From NCBI RefSeq assembly GCF_015670795.1, contig NZ_JADPCJ010000013.1, positions 1 to 58,958 of the forward strand: DNA of 58,958 nucleotides. Direction: 5' to 3'. Under the pieces are notes generated by a model. That model made no database searches and was not told the origin of the DNA. It saw only the letters and a program-made list of their open reading frames with translations. Source of the DNA: Collinsella aerofaciens (GTDB taxonomy: Bacteria; Actinomycetota; Coriobacteriia; Coriobacteriales; Coriobacteriaceae). Made by a program: the position numbers and the translations under genes. Shown here in pieces: positions 33,930-42,841 of this stretch. How positions within the stretch are numbered: position 1 is the first letter of the stretch; every line of letters begins with the position of its first letter.

Positions 33930-35045
33930 ATGGGGGAGAGTTTGGGACGATCAAAAGAGCGCAATTCAAAGGTTGAGCTTCTGCGCATCATCTCGATGTG
34001 GTTCATAGTAGCTCATCATTTCGTGATTCATAATGCTGAGCCTATTTCCGTTTTCCCCGGGACCGTTGCACGCATGGTGCTGCATGGCGTGTTGTACCCT
34101 TCGGGGCGTATTGCCGTTGCCGTGTTTTTTATCATTACGGTGTGGTACCTGGCCGACGCGCAACTGACACTTAAGGGTCAGCTGCGAAGGGCTTGGACCC
34201 TGCTGGGGCAAATGCTCTTTTATAGTGTGCCACTCGTCCTGTACTTCGGCGTGTTTAAGGCGGGGGATGGTCTGCAAGCTGAAGAGCTAATGGCTGCCGT
34301 CTTTGCTCCGCTCGCCTCTCTGTGGTGGTTTCCTACGGTGTATATTTTGCTGATTCTTGTGGCGCCCTATCTGTTCGACGGGTTGCGTACCTTGACGAGC
34401 CGGCGACTGGGTGAGCTCTGTATGCTGCTGGTCGTGTTATATGGGGTCTTGCCCGTTGTGCCGTATTCGACAATTGGTGGCTTTGTTTCCTCCCTGACGG
34501 GTCAGACGGTCGTGATCGCGTGCGTGACGTGTTGGTTTAAGTGGCATTATCGCGGTGGGGCGGGTGCGAGGGTTTTGGTGCTGCCCGTTCTTTCGTACGT
34601 TGCTGTGTATGTTTGCTACTTTGTGGCTCAAAAGGATGTGCTCCTTTTGAGCGCTTTCGCTTCCAACGTGTACGAATCGGTGGTGACTAATCCCGCAAGC
34701 CTCTTGTCGCTTACGATCGCACTTCCGGTGTGCTTGTTTGTCTTTAACGCTCAACCTGCGCATTGGCCTGTTGTCAATTACTTGGCCACGTTGTCGTTTG
34801 GCGTGTACCTTGCCACGGACAGCGCGTACATGCAGGAGCTGCTGTGGAAGAACTTGCTTGTGTTCTCCCACTGCCACCCAGCGTGGGGACTGCTGTCGGT
34901 GGTGCTCGTGGTGACCGGCGTGTATGTTGCCGCTTCCTGCGTCGAGGCGGTTCGACAGGTTCTGTATCGGGCGTTTTTCAAGCATCCGGGTAGGGTGTTT
35001 GATGTTTTGTGGGACAAGATTGAAGGGGTTTCTTTGCCGAAGTAG
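33930..35045 (+). CDS. Membrane acyltransferase (acyltransferase-3 / OafA-like)
   Basis: About 371 residues with roughly ten transmembrane helices. The N-terminus NSKVELLRIISMWFIVAHHFVIHNAEP carries the R and paired H residues typical of the acyltransferase-3 family, which O-acetylates surface polysaccharides and peptidoglycan. The start is uncertain: the ATG at 33930 lacks a clear site, and a TTG at 33942 just after GGGGGAG is an alternative. It is a single gene, placed to modify the glycan made by its neighbours. Confidence 0.75.
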   Translation: MGESLGRSKERNSKVELLRIISMWFIVAHHFVIHNAEPISVFPGTVARMVLHGVLYPSGRIAVAVFFIITVWYLADAQLTLKGQLRRAWTLLGQMLFYSVPLVLYFGVFKAGDGLQAEELMAAVFAPLASLWWFPTVYILLILVAPYLFDGLRTLTSRRLGELCMLLVVLYGVLPVVPYSTIGGFVSSLTGQTVVIACVTCWFKWHYRGGAGARVLVLPVLSYVAVYVCYFVAQKDVLLLSAFASNVYESVVTNPASLLSLTIALPVCLFVFNAQPAHWPVVNYLATLSFGVYLATDSAYMQELLWKNLLVFSHCHPAWGLLSVVLVVTGVYVAASCVEAVRQVLYRAFFKHPGRVFDVLWDKIEGVSLPK

Positions 35046-35253
35046 GCCATTGTTGGGTCAAGTCCTAAGCGGTGCGTAAATTCGTAATCGCGATTCTCCT
35101 ACGCTGCCTTCCTCAGCTCGGTTCCGATAATGGGGTAAGGGTGAAAATGGGTTAACGGCAGGTCAAGTAATTCAGTTAGAATTATTCGAGTTCTATTTTG
35201 TTTTAGTTAAAGTCTACAATTTAGATTTACGTTAATTTATTGGGAGTGCATAT

Positions 35254-37773
35254 ATGAAAAAGGTTCGTTGCGCAGTTGCTAATTTGGTTACCGCTGTTCT
35301 GGTTTCCTCTTCTTTCCTTGCTCCCGTTTCGTCGGCCTATGCACTTGAGTTTTCCTCGCTCTCTAATAATGAAGCCGAGACCTCTAGCTCCTCTTCATTT
35401 TCGGATTTCGTTTCCGAGGATACTGAGAAGACCGCCGAAGCCGACTCTTGTGAGGATACTGAGAAGACCGCCGAAGCCGACTCTTGTGAGGATACTGAGA
35501 AGACCGCCGAAGCAGGCTCTTGTAATTCGGATGTCGAATCGGCCGCTCAATCGGCTCAATCTTCCGATTCCTCTTGTGTCGATGCCTCTTTCCAATACTT
35601 GTACATTTCGCAACCCTCTCTTTCTTTGGGTGCTATGCAAGAGGCGGCGTTCGCAACTGCATCTGATTCTGATGTTTTGACCTCTGCGTCCCTATCATTC
35701 GTCAGCAATTCTGGCGAAGAGCGCTCCGTTGAAGCTTCGGCTTTCTCTGGGAATGCTGCGGGCTTTACATTTGGACAAGATTTGTTGGTAGCGCGGTATT
35801 TTTTAACCGGTATTACGTATCAGGTGAAGGATTCGAACGCGATCTATTCAGTGGACCTCTCCTCTGAGGATTACAGCTTTGACGTAGTCAATTCGTCTTC
35901 TTCATCTGATAGCGTTGACAATATCGATGATTTGTCGGTCTACTATGCTGATGAGAACGGCAATCCTGTCGAGGCTTTCTCTATTGAAGAGGCGCTTTCC
36001 GGTTCTGAAGGTGATGGTGACATTGCGGCTTATAGCGTCGATTCCCGTTCGGCTCGTAAAAACGTTCGCGTGGTTGCACTTGATGCCGGTCACGGTGGAT
36101 CCGATCCCGGCGCTCAGGGCAATGGGAAGAGTGAAGCCGACCTAACATGGAAGATTGTTAGCGCGTGTAAGACCAAGCTTGAGAATTACGGATTTAAGGT
36201 AATTCTCGCTCGTGAGCAGTCGGGCAGCTACGGTAGCAGCGACTTCCTTTACCGCGTTCAGCGTTGCGTCAATCAGGGCGCCCAGGCCTATATCAGTTTC
36301 CATATCAATTCAGGTTCGTCCGCAGCTCATGGCGCCGAGGTATATTCGCCTACCGTGAACGGGGCTGACTATACCCAGGTTTCGTACGAGCTGGCCCAGA
36401 AGGTTCAGAACAATCTTGTTGCTCTCGGACTTACAAACCGTGGTGTCTTTCAGATGCAGGTAGGCGACGAATTCGCTGTTATTCGTTGCGCTCGTGAAGC
36501 TGGAATCCCCGGTATTTTGATTGAGCACGGATTTATCTCTAATTGGGGCGATGCGAACAAGTACTTTAGTGATGCCGGGTGCAAACGCCTTGGAGAAGCT
36601 GATGCGGATGCCATCATCGCGCAGTTCCCCAAATCCTCTTGGCTTGATTATTCGTCTGTTTTCGATGCCGACTACTATCTCAATAAGTATCCAGATGTTA
36701 ACGAATGGGCAAACGGAAGCAAAGATAAGGCCCTGGATCACTTCATCAACTACGGCATGTCGGAGGGCCGCCGCGGCTCCGAGGCGTTCGACGTGCAGAG
36801 CTACTACAATGAGTACCCCGATCTCCGCGCCGCCTTCGGCACCGACCTCGCCAGCTACTACTCGCATTACCTTATGTACGGCAAGAAGGAGGGGCGCCAC
36901 GCCACCGGCTGCTCGAAGCTCAAGGGCGCCGCAACCAAGGCGGGCGGCGTGGACTACGCTCCCGTCTACGACCCCGAGTACTACCTCTCCCGCAACGGCG
37001 ACGTCGAGAAGGCCTTCACCAAGTCGACCTACGGCGGCGTGACTATGGTCGACGACTCGGCCGTCCTGCGGCACTTCATCAACTACGGCATGTCGGAGGG
37101 CCGCCGCGGCTCCGAGGCGTTCGACGTTTATAGTTATAGAACGAGGTACCTCGATCTTAGGAAGGCTTACGGAAGTAATTTAAAAGAGTATTATCTCCAC
37201 TATCTCGAATATGGGATGAAAGAGCACCGTAATGGTTCGAGCATGACTGGATTTGAGGGCTATATAATGTCCTCGTCTTTCACTTCTTACGAGGATGCTG
37301 CCGTTCATTACGGCAGGACTGTTGGGAAGCATACTTATCCAACAAGCGTGTATAAAAGCAAAGGCAGCGCCTCTATTGATGAGTTTTGTAAGATCCTTTA
37401 CGAAGAAGCCTCATTTGAGGGAGTATGTCCTGAAGTTTTATATGCTCAAGTCATGAAAGAGACGGGCTATTTAAGATTCGGAAATTTGGTCCAGGCAAAT
37501 CAGTGCAATTTTGGAGGTGTTGGAGCCACCGGTCCTGGAAATCCCGGATATACTTTTTCTTCCGTTAGAGAAGGGCTTAGGGTTCAGGCGCAGCATTTAA
37601 AAGCGTACGCAACAACTGAACCTTTGAATAATCCGTGTATTGACCCACGCTTTAATCTTGTTTCCCGTGGGTGTGCTCCCAAGACGACGGACCTAAATGG
37701 ACGTTGGGCCGTTCCCGGTAAAGGTTACGGCGAAGGCTTAAATGCAATTGTCCTTGATGTTTTGTGCATGTAA
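35254..37773 (+). CDS. Secreted N-acetylmuramoyl-L-alanine amidase with repeats and glucosaminidase domain
   Basis: 839 residues. Signal peptide (1-31, ending SSAYA), then a Ser/Glu-rich region with three 12-residue repeats, then amidase_3 from about 272 (VVALDAGHGGSDPGA, ISFHINSGSSAAHG, GIPGILIEHGFISN: zinc ligands H, E and H plus catalytic E). Wall-binding-like repeats follow (DADYYLNKYPDVNEW, HFINYGMSEGRRGSEAFDV twice). A C-terminal glucosaminidase-type domain ends the protein (LYAQVMKETGYLRFGNLVQANQCNFGG, catalytic E in MKETG). It probably cleaves peptidoglycan at two bonds. The gene is preceded by GGGAG at 35241-35245 and is rich in AT except for a GC-rich block at about 36740-37127, suggesting mosaic assembly. 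Confidence 0.85.
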   Translation: MKKVRCAVANLVTAVLVSSSFLAPVSSAYALEFSSLSNNEAETSSSSSFSDFVSEDTEKTAEADSCEDTEKTAEADSCEDTEKTAEAGSCNSDVESAAQSAQSSDSSCVDASFQYLYISQPSLSLGAMQEAAFATASDSDVLTSASLSFVSNSGEERSVEASAFSGNAAGFTFGQDLLVARYFLTGITYQVKDSNAIYSVDLSSEDYSFDVVNSSSSSDSVDNIDDLSVYYADENGNPVEAFSIEEALSGSEGDGDIAAYSVDSRSARKNVRVVALDAGHGGSDPGAQGNGKSEADLTWKIVSACKTKLENYGFKVILAREQSGSYGSSDFLYRVQRCVNQGAQAYISFHINSGSSAAHGAEVYSPTVNGADYTQVSYELAQKVQNNLVALGLTNRGVFQMQVGDEFAVIRCAREAGIPGILIEHGFISNWGDANKYFSDAGCKRLGEADADAIIAQFPKSSWLDYSSVFDADYYLNKYPDVNEWANGSKDKALDHFINYGMSEGRRGSEAFDVQSYYNEYPDLRAAFGTDLASYYSHYLMYGKKEGRHATGCSKLKGAATKAGGVDYAPVYDPEYYLSRNGDVEKAFTKSTYGGVTMVDDSAVLRHFINYGMSEGRRGSEAFDVYSYRTRYLDLRKAYGSNLKEYYLHYLEYGMKEHRNGSSMTGFEGYIMSSSFTSYEDAAVHYGRTVGKHTYPTSVYKSKGSASIDEFCKILYEEASFEGVCPEVLYAQVMKETGYLRFGNLVQANQCNFGGVGATGPGNPGYTFSSVREGLRVQAQHLKAYATTEPLNNPCIDPRFNLVSRGCAPKTTDLNGRWAVPGKGYGEGLNAIVLDVLCM
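35416..35523 (+). repeat. Three 36-bp repeats in the amidase gene
   Basis: Three tandem 36-bp units encode EDTEKTAEADSC, EDTEKTAEADSC and EDTEKTAEAGSC. The first two look identical, and the third differs by a few bases near its end. The copy number could vary by slippage without breaking the frame (12 codons), altering the length of a surface linker; each unit carries one cysteine. Confidence 0.85.
36739..37127 (+). repeat. GC-rich cassette bounded by 56-bp identical repeats in the amidase gene
   Basis: The 56 bases at 36739-36794 and 37072-37127 are identical. They encode HFINYGMSEGRRGSEAFDV and bound a distinctly GC-rich block inside an AT-richer gene. Recombination between them would delete or duplicate exactly 333 bp (111 codons), keeping the frame. 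Confidence 0.8.
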
Positions 37774-37847
37774 TGGGTCTACATGAGTAATCGTCCTTCT
37801 CTGTACCACCTGTAGCGCGCTTTAGTGCCGCTCACATCCGCGCCCGC

Positions 37848-38209
37848 GACCCACCGGCTCGCCGCCTATACGCTCGAGACGCCATACCGGTAGTCGAGAG
37901 AAAGGAACTGATCTTGGCGAGAAGGATACCGGCGAGGGTGGTGCTCAGGCTGACGTCGTCGAACCTGTCGCTCAACGTGATCGCCTCTGCACTGCACGCG
38001 TCGAAGGTCGGCATCACGCTCAGTTTCCTGCACGGCGAGTACCGCGAGGATGCGCCGCGCGGGGCGAGGCGGCGATGTCCTACGACCGCTTCTGCAAGCG
38101 GTACAGGCAGTTCACGGTCAGCAGGAACGTCGTGAGCAGGGTCGGCCGCAAGGCGGGCAGGAACATGGAGGTCGACTGGTCCGGTCCGACCATGTCCCTC
38201 GTCGACCAA
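37848..38209 (+). pseudogene. IS21-type istA remnant (5' end, internally deleted)
   Basis: Upstream bases match the IS21 leader seen at 51.9 kb (GCCGCCTATACGCTCGAGACGCC). A TTG at 37914 begins ARRIPARVVLRLTSSNLSLNVIASALHASK, then jumps to ITLSFLHGEYRED. In a shifted frame it shows YDRFCKRYRQFTVSRNVVS and NMEVDWSGPTMSLVD. Relative to the copy at 51.1-51.9 kb, about 60 codons are missing. Inactive. It separates the amidase gene from the terminator at 38261. Confidence 0.8.
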
Positions 38210-38260
38210 GCGAGTATCTGGGTAACGGTTTTACGACTAATCCCGTGACCGTCAAGTAGC

Positions 38261-38295
38261 AAAGGGACGGAGCGTGAGCTCCGTCCTTTTGTTTG
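38261..38295 (+). terminator. Rho-independent terminator
   Basis: GGACGGAGC-GTGA-GCTCCGTCC followed by TTTTG. A short coding-like scrap just before it (GNGFTTNPVTVK then TAG at 38256-38258) may be the last codons of a gene destroyed by the IS21 insertion, so this terminator may once have closed that gene or the amidase unit. Confidence 0.85.
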
Positions 38296-38349
38296 TAGGG
38301 CGGTCTGCTACCATAAACTATATCTTTTGCTAAGAGATTGGGAGCTCTT

Positions 38350-38436
38350 ATGCCAAGATTCAAGCTCGTTCTGGCTTTTCTAGAGCGAGATAGAGATGAC
38401 GAGAGAGTAAGAAAGAATCAATGGCTGAAGCGCTGA
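38350..38436 (+). CDS. Possible 28-residue leader ORF overlapping the next gene
   Basis: ATG at 38350 with GGGAG upstream gives MPRFKLVLAFLERDRDDERV and eight more residues, ending 16 bp inside the glycosyltransferase gene at 38421. Overlap and ribosome binding site suggest possible translational coupling; no family is recognised and it may be chance. Confidence 0.3.
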   Translation: MPRFKLVLAFLERDRDDERVRKNQWLKR

Positions 38437-39560
38437 GAATAGCAATCTTTTCCGCTCAATATCTGCCTCACATTGGCGGTGTTGAGTCCTATACCAGAAA
38501 CCTCGCAGTTACGCTCATTGGCATGGGCCATAAGCCGGTCGTGGTCACGTGTAATTGCGATTCGCTGCCGTCTCGAGAGGTAACAGACGATGGTATTGAG
38601 GTTGTAAGACTGCCGTGTTTTCCATTGCTTGGTGGCAGGTTCCCTGTCTCGCGTTTTGGAAGAGCTTATCGGAGCATGCTGAGGGCTCTTGATGGCGAGT
38701 GCTTCGATGGCGTCCTAGTTAATACGAGGTTTTATCCCCATTCAATCTGTGGGCTTCGGTTCGCCAGGCGCCATCATCTTACCCCCATCGTTCTTGACCA
38801 TGGATCGCAGTATCTTACATTCGGAAACGCAGTATTGGATGTGTTCGTTCGCGCCTATGAACACATAATTACTTCGATTGCCAAGCGGTTTCATCCAGTG
38901 TTTTGCGGTGTTTCTAAGAAAAGCCTGGATTGGCTTCGACAATTTGGTATTTCTGGCATTGATATCCTGCCTAACGCGATTGACGTTGATGCTTATTGCT
39001 CCAATGCCTCAAATCGAGATTTTCGTGCCGAATTGGGCGTCGGGACGGATTCTGTTCTTGCCTGTTTTGTTGGAAGGTTGATTCCCGAGAAGGGTATCGA
39101 CTCCCTTCTTGCGGCTATGAAGCAACTGAATGAAACGCCCGTAAAGTTGGTGGTTGCGGGTGATGGTCCCCTGCGTGAGTTGATGGATTCTACTCCTGAG
39201 AATGTCTCCTATGTTGGTCCTTTGCGTCCGGCGGATGTGTCGTCCTTGCTTCAGGCCGCAGACGTGCTGTGTCTTCCTACGAGATCAGAGGGTTTTTGTA
39301 CGACCCTTCTCGAGTCTTCGGCGTGCGGCACCCCGGCAATCATTCCCTTGGTGGGCGGAGTTGACGAAGTATTTGGTGAGGAAGATTGCGGTTTTTTGTT
39401 GGATGGCTGTGCTCCCGACCAAATTGCCGAAGCAATACGAGTGGCGTGCGCATCGAAAGCGGAGACGCGGCGAAAGGGACGGCTGGTCCAGAGTAGAGTT
39501 CGAGAGTATTGTACGTGGGGCAATACTGCAGAGAGGCTCGTTGAACTTCTTGGTGCGTAG
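38421..39560 (+). CDS. Glycosyltransferase family 4 (GT-B fold)
   Basis: 379 residues. RIAIFSAQYLPHIGGVESYTRNLA at the N-terminus and, in the C-terminal Rossmann half, VLACFVGRLIPEKGIDSLLAAM, VVAGDGPLRE, and TRSEGFCTTLLESSACGTPAI with the E-x7-E motif. It is a retaining transferase that adds a sugar to a lipid-linked glycan at the cytoplasmic face. First gene of the 38.4-45.1 kb glycan operon. The ATG at 38421 is preceded by AGAAAGA; the leader ORF overlaps it. Confidence 0.87.
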   Translation: MAEALRIAIFSAQYLPHIGGVESYTRNLAVTLIGMGHKPVVVTCNCDSLPSREVTDDGIEVVRLPCFPLLGGRFPVSRFGRAYRSMLRALDGECFDGVLVNTRFYPHSICGLRFARRHHLTPIVLDHGSQYLTFGNAVLDVFVRAYEHIITSIAKRFHPVFCGVSKKSLDWLRQFGISGIDILPNAIDVDAYCSNASNRDFRAELGVGTDSVLACFVGRLIPEKGIDSLLAAMKQLNETPVKLVVAGDGPLRELMDSTPENVSYVGPLRPADVSSLLQAADVLCLPTRSEGFCTTLLESSACGTPAIIPLVGGVDEVFGEEDCGFLLDGCAPDQIAEAIRVACASKAETRRKGRLVQSRVREYCTWGNTAERLVELLGA

Positions 39561-39665
39561 CAATTACGTTGGTGTTGCTTTTCCGTTGACTGGGGTTTGC
39601 CGCGGTTTTGTTTCCTCGTTCGGATATTGTTTTCTTCAGAAGTAGGAGAATGAGAAGGTATAGTG

Positions 39666-40853
39666 ATGCACGATATTCTTATTGTGACCTCAAGGAATGT
39701 TGCCACCTCGGGCGGCGAGTTTAGCCTGATTAAAAATAGAGCAGATGCTCTAAAGAATGGGTGGGGCATTGAGTCTGATGTTGCGGCTCTTTGCAATGTT
39801 CGCTTGGGTGTTTCTGAGGGTGGTGAAGCTTTTGGACCCGGCGTTTATGTTCGGCGGGATTTTATGAATCCCATGCAGCTGCTGTCGGGATATGAAGAGC
39901 TAATTACCACTGCGGAAAAAAAGGTTTTGAGTGGCTCCTACAAGGCGATCATCCTTTCTGGCGTGGGGCTGTTTCGTTATGTCGACCGGATGAAGCGCGC
40001 CGCCGAGGCGTCGGGAGCTTTTGTATGTGCTGATGTTCATGGTTATTACGGCGACGGCTCCCTTCTTGCACGCGACGAGCCCCTCTTCCTTGGCTCATTC
40101 CACCGTGCCGCCGCTTTTGTTGAGAGATACGAGCAGCGCAAATATTTGCGTAAGTTCGACCGTATCTTTTGTGTTTCTCGAGCGTATCGCAGTTTCCTTT
40201 GTCGAGAGTGCGGCTGCAAAGAGGGTCAGTTCTACATTGTTCCGTGTGCGACGGGGGCGAAGCCAAGCTTTGGTCGTGCGGAGGAGCTTAAGTATCGAGA
40301 GGATTATAGGAGGAAGTACGGTGTAGAAGATAACGAGTGGCTGCTCGTTTACTCAGGCGGAGCTTCGTCGTGGCAATGCCTTCCGCAAACTGCAGAGTTG
40401 TATCGCGAAATACTGAAGAGGCGTGGGGCAAAGCTACTTGTTTTGTCTGGTGACGTTACTTCTGCACGCGCCGCAATCGGTGATTGTGACGACGTTGAAT
40501 TCGATAGCTTCAAGCCATCTGACCTCCCTAGCGTGTTCTGTGCTGCGGACTTCTTCGTGATGTTGAGAGAGGACGTTCCAACGAACCACTTTGCTTACCC
40601 TAACAAGTTCTTGGAATACGTCGCGGCGCACAGGCCGGTAATCACTACTCCTTACGTTTACGACATTGCCGAAGAGATTGATAGACATGGTGTTGGACTT
40701 CTGTATAACGGGGATGTGGATGATCTCGTTTTGAAAATGGACAATGCGGTATGCGACAGGGATTCATGTGATCGCCTGGTGCAAAAGGTTTCTTTTGCAA
40801 ATTCCCTCATCCCGTTTGCCAGGGATTTGGGAAGCGTTGGGTCCAGTTGCTAA
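39666..40853 (+). CDS. Glycosyltransferase, GT-B fold (family 4-like)
   Basis: 395 residues. The N-terminal part has HDILIVTSRNVATSGGEFSLIKNRADAL. The C-terminal half shows a nucleotide-sugar-binding layout: WLLVYSGGASSWQ, GAKLLVLSGDVTSARAAI, and DVPTNHFAYPNKFLEYVAAHRPVITT, resembling the E-x7-E region. The ATG at 39666, seven bases after AGAAGG, is preferred to an adjacent GTG. Donor and acceptor unknown. The 100-bp gap from the previous gene shows nothing else. Confidence 0.75.
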   Translation: MHDILIVTSRNVATSGGEFSLIKNRADALKNGWGIESDVAALCNVRLGVSEGGEAFGPGVYVRRDFMNPMQLLSGYEELITTAEKKVLSGSYKAIILSGVGLFRYVDRMKRAAEASGAFVCADVHGYYGDGSLLARDEPLFLGSFHRAAAFVERYEQRKYLRKFDRIFCVSRAYRSFLCRECGCKEGQFYIVPCATGAKPSFGRAEELKYREDYRRKYGVEDNEWLLVYSGGASSWQCLPQTAELYREILKRRGAKLLVLSGDVTSARAAIGDCDDVEFDSFKPSDLPSVFCAADFFVMLREDVPTNHFAYPNKFLEYVAAHRPVITTPYVYDIAEEIDRHGVGLLYNGDVDDLVLKMDNAVCDRDSCDRLVQKVSFANSLIPFARDLGSVGSSC

Positions 40854-40869
40854 AGTGAGCGGGTCGTCT

Positions 40870-41676
40870 ATGCTTATAACGGTTTTTACCCCGACTTATA
40901 ATCGCGCATATATCCTTCCCAAGCTATTCGAAAGTCTGAAAAGACAATCTTTTCGAGATTTCGAATGGATAATTGTTGATGATGGAAGCACGGATGATAC
41001 GCGAAAGCTCGTCGAGGCGATGCAGCAAGATTGTCAGGTGAAATTTCCTATCCGCTATTTTTTCCAGGTCAATAGCGGAAAGCACGTTGCATGGAATAAG
41101 GGTCTTGATGAGGCGAAGGGAGCCTTGTTTTTCCCGGTAGACAGCGACGATTATCTAACCGATGATGCCTTGGAGCGTATTGGGGAGAACTGTGAAACCG
41201 TTATGTCTAACGAGCGCCTGATTGCCTTGTCGGGAGTTCGTATTTTTCCGGGCAACAAGCTTACGGGAGGAATTCTGCAAGACAATGTGGGTTCGTACAT
41301 CGATTATTCGTCAATTGATCGCCGATCGAAGGGGATTACGGGTGACCTTGCCGAGGCCTTTGTGACGGAACGGTTGAGGAAGTACCGATTCCCGGTTTTT
41401 GAAGATGAGAGGTTTGTTCCTGAAGCAGTTGTCTTTAATAGATTCAGCAACGATGGATATCTAATTCGTGGGTACGCCTTTCCTCTCTACGTGTGCGAAT
41501 ACCTTGCCGATGGCTACACGAAGAATACTGATCGGCTGCTCATTACGAACTGGAAGGGATATCGCCTGTACGTTTCAGAGTTGATGCATAGCACAGTCGG
41601 AATAAGGGCAAAAGCCATTCCGTTTTGTGGATTTATGTACCGTTCGTTATTGAAAATGTTTGGTTTGTGCAAATAG
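40870..41676 (+). CDS. Glycosyltransferase family 2
   Basis: 268 residues. MLITVFTPTYNRAYILPKLFES, WIIVDDGSTDDTR, GALFFPVDSDDYLTDDALE (DSDD metal site). NSGKHVAWNKGLDEA replaces the usual RNxG loop, as in a subgroup of capsule GT2 enzymes. The frame is open further upstream, but the ATG at 40870 begins exactly at the domain. It follows the previous gene by 16 bp, in the same operon. Confidence 0.85.
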   Translation: MLITVFTPTYNRAYILPKLFESLKRQSFRDFEWIIVDDGSTDDTRKLVEAMQQDCQVKFPIRYFFQVNSGKHVAWNKGLDEAKGALFFPVDSDDYLTDDALERIGENCETVMSNERLIALSGVRIFPGNKLTGGILQDNVGSYIDYSSIDRRSKGITGDLAEAFVTERLRKYRFPVFEDERFVPEAVVFNRFSNDGYLIRGYAFPLYVCEYLADGYTKNTDRLLITNWKGYRLYVSELMHSTVGIRAKAIPFCGFMYRSLLKMFGLCK

Positions 41677-41701
41677 GCTTGAGTGAAGTATGGAGTGCAG
41701 C

Positions 41702-42841
41702 ATGAGCTCTTTGTCGAAGAAGACGGTCCTGTTGGTATTTGGAACAAGGCCCGAAGCAATCAAGATGTGTCCTCTCGTAAAGGAGCTGAAGAACCGATCT
41801 GGCCTTAACGCGAAGGTTTGCGTTACCGGCCAGCATCGCCAGATGCTCGACGTGGTCCTTGAGGAGTTTGGGGTTGTGCCCGATTTTGATTTGCACGTCA
41901 TGAAACAAAGACAGACTTTGTTCGATGTTACCACGGCTGTTCTTAATGGCTTGGACGGCGTGCTGGATCAGCTCAAGCCCGACGTTGTTCTTGTTCACGG
42001 TGATACGACGACGTCCTTTGCCGCCGCACTTGCATGCTTCTACAAGGGCATTCCCGTGGGCCATGTCGAGGCGGGTCTGCGTACATACAACATCCACTCA
42101 CCGTATCCCGAGGAATTTAATAGGCAGGCAACCGGCATACTTGCCGCTTGGCACTTTGCTCCAACTGAAGCAGCTCGCAACAACCTGCTTTCTGAGCATC
42201 GGGATTCCAGTCGAATTTTCGTGACGGGAAATACTGGCATTGACGCGCTTCGTACGACGGTGCGCGATCATTATTCGCATCCCGAGCTTGATTGGGTTGG
42301 AGATAGGCGCCTGATCTTGATTACGGCTCATCGTCGAGAGAATCTTGGCGAGCCCATGCACCACATGTTCAGGGCTATTCGCAGAATTGTTGAAAAGCAT
42401 GATGACGTGCGCGCTGTTTATCCTGTACATTTGAATCCTGTCGTTCGCAAGGCGGCTCATGAAGAGTTGGACGGCTGCGACCGCATTCATCTAATTGATC
42501 CTCTAGACGTGGTTGATTTTCATAATTTCATGGCCCGCTCCTACTTGATTCTTACCGATTCAGGCGGCATTCAGGAAGAGGCCCCGGGCTTGGGTAAGCC
42601 GGTTTTGGTGATGCGTGATACGACCGAGCGCCCTGAGGGCGTTGCGGCGGGCACGCTTAAGCTTGTTGGCACAAGTGAAGATGCTATTTTCTCAACATGT
42701 TGCGACCTCTTAGAGAATGAAGAAGCATATTCCCGCATGGCTCATGCCAGCAACCCGTATGGTGACGGTCATGCGAGTGAGCGAATTGCTGATGTTCTGG
42801 AGAAGGGGCTGCAAAGTCTCGGGGAAGCATTGGTTCGGTAG
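41702..42841 (+). CDS. wecB: UDP-N-acetylglucosamine 2-epimerase (non-hydrolysing)
   Basis: 379 residues with all family signatures: VFGTRPEAIKMCPL, VHGDTTTSF, GHVEAGLRT, LITAHRREN, LTDSGGIQEEAPGLGKPVLVMRDTTERPEG. It interconverts UDP-GlcNAc and UDP-ManNAc, supplying ManNAc for surface glycans or wall teichoic acid linkage. GGAG lies seven bases before the ATG at 41702. Its TAG abuts the ATG of the flippase gene. No UDP-ManNAc dehydrogenase is in the window. Confidence 0.95.
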   Translation: MSSLSKKTVLLVFGTRPEAIKMCPLVKELKNRSGLNAKVCVTGQHRQMLDVVLEEFGVVPDFDLHVMKQRQTLFDVTTAVLNGLDGVLDQLKPDVVLVHGDTTTSFAAALACFYKGIPVGHVEAGLRTYNIHSPYPEEFNRQATGILAAWHFAPTEAARNNLLSEHRDSSRIFVTGNTGIDALRTTVRDHYSHPELDWVGDRRLILITAHRRENLGEPMHHMFRAIRRIVEKHDDVRAVYPVHLNPVVRKAAHEELDGCDRIHLIDPLDVVDFHNFMARSYLILTDSGGIQEEAPGLGKPVLVMRDTTERPEGVAAGTLKLVGTSEDAIFSTCCDLLENEEAYSRMAHASNPYGDGHASERIADVLEKGLQSLGEALVR

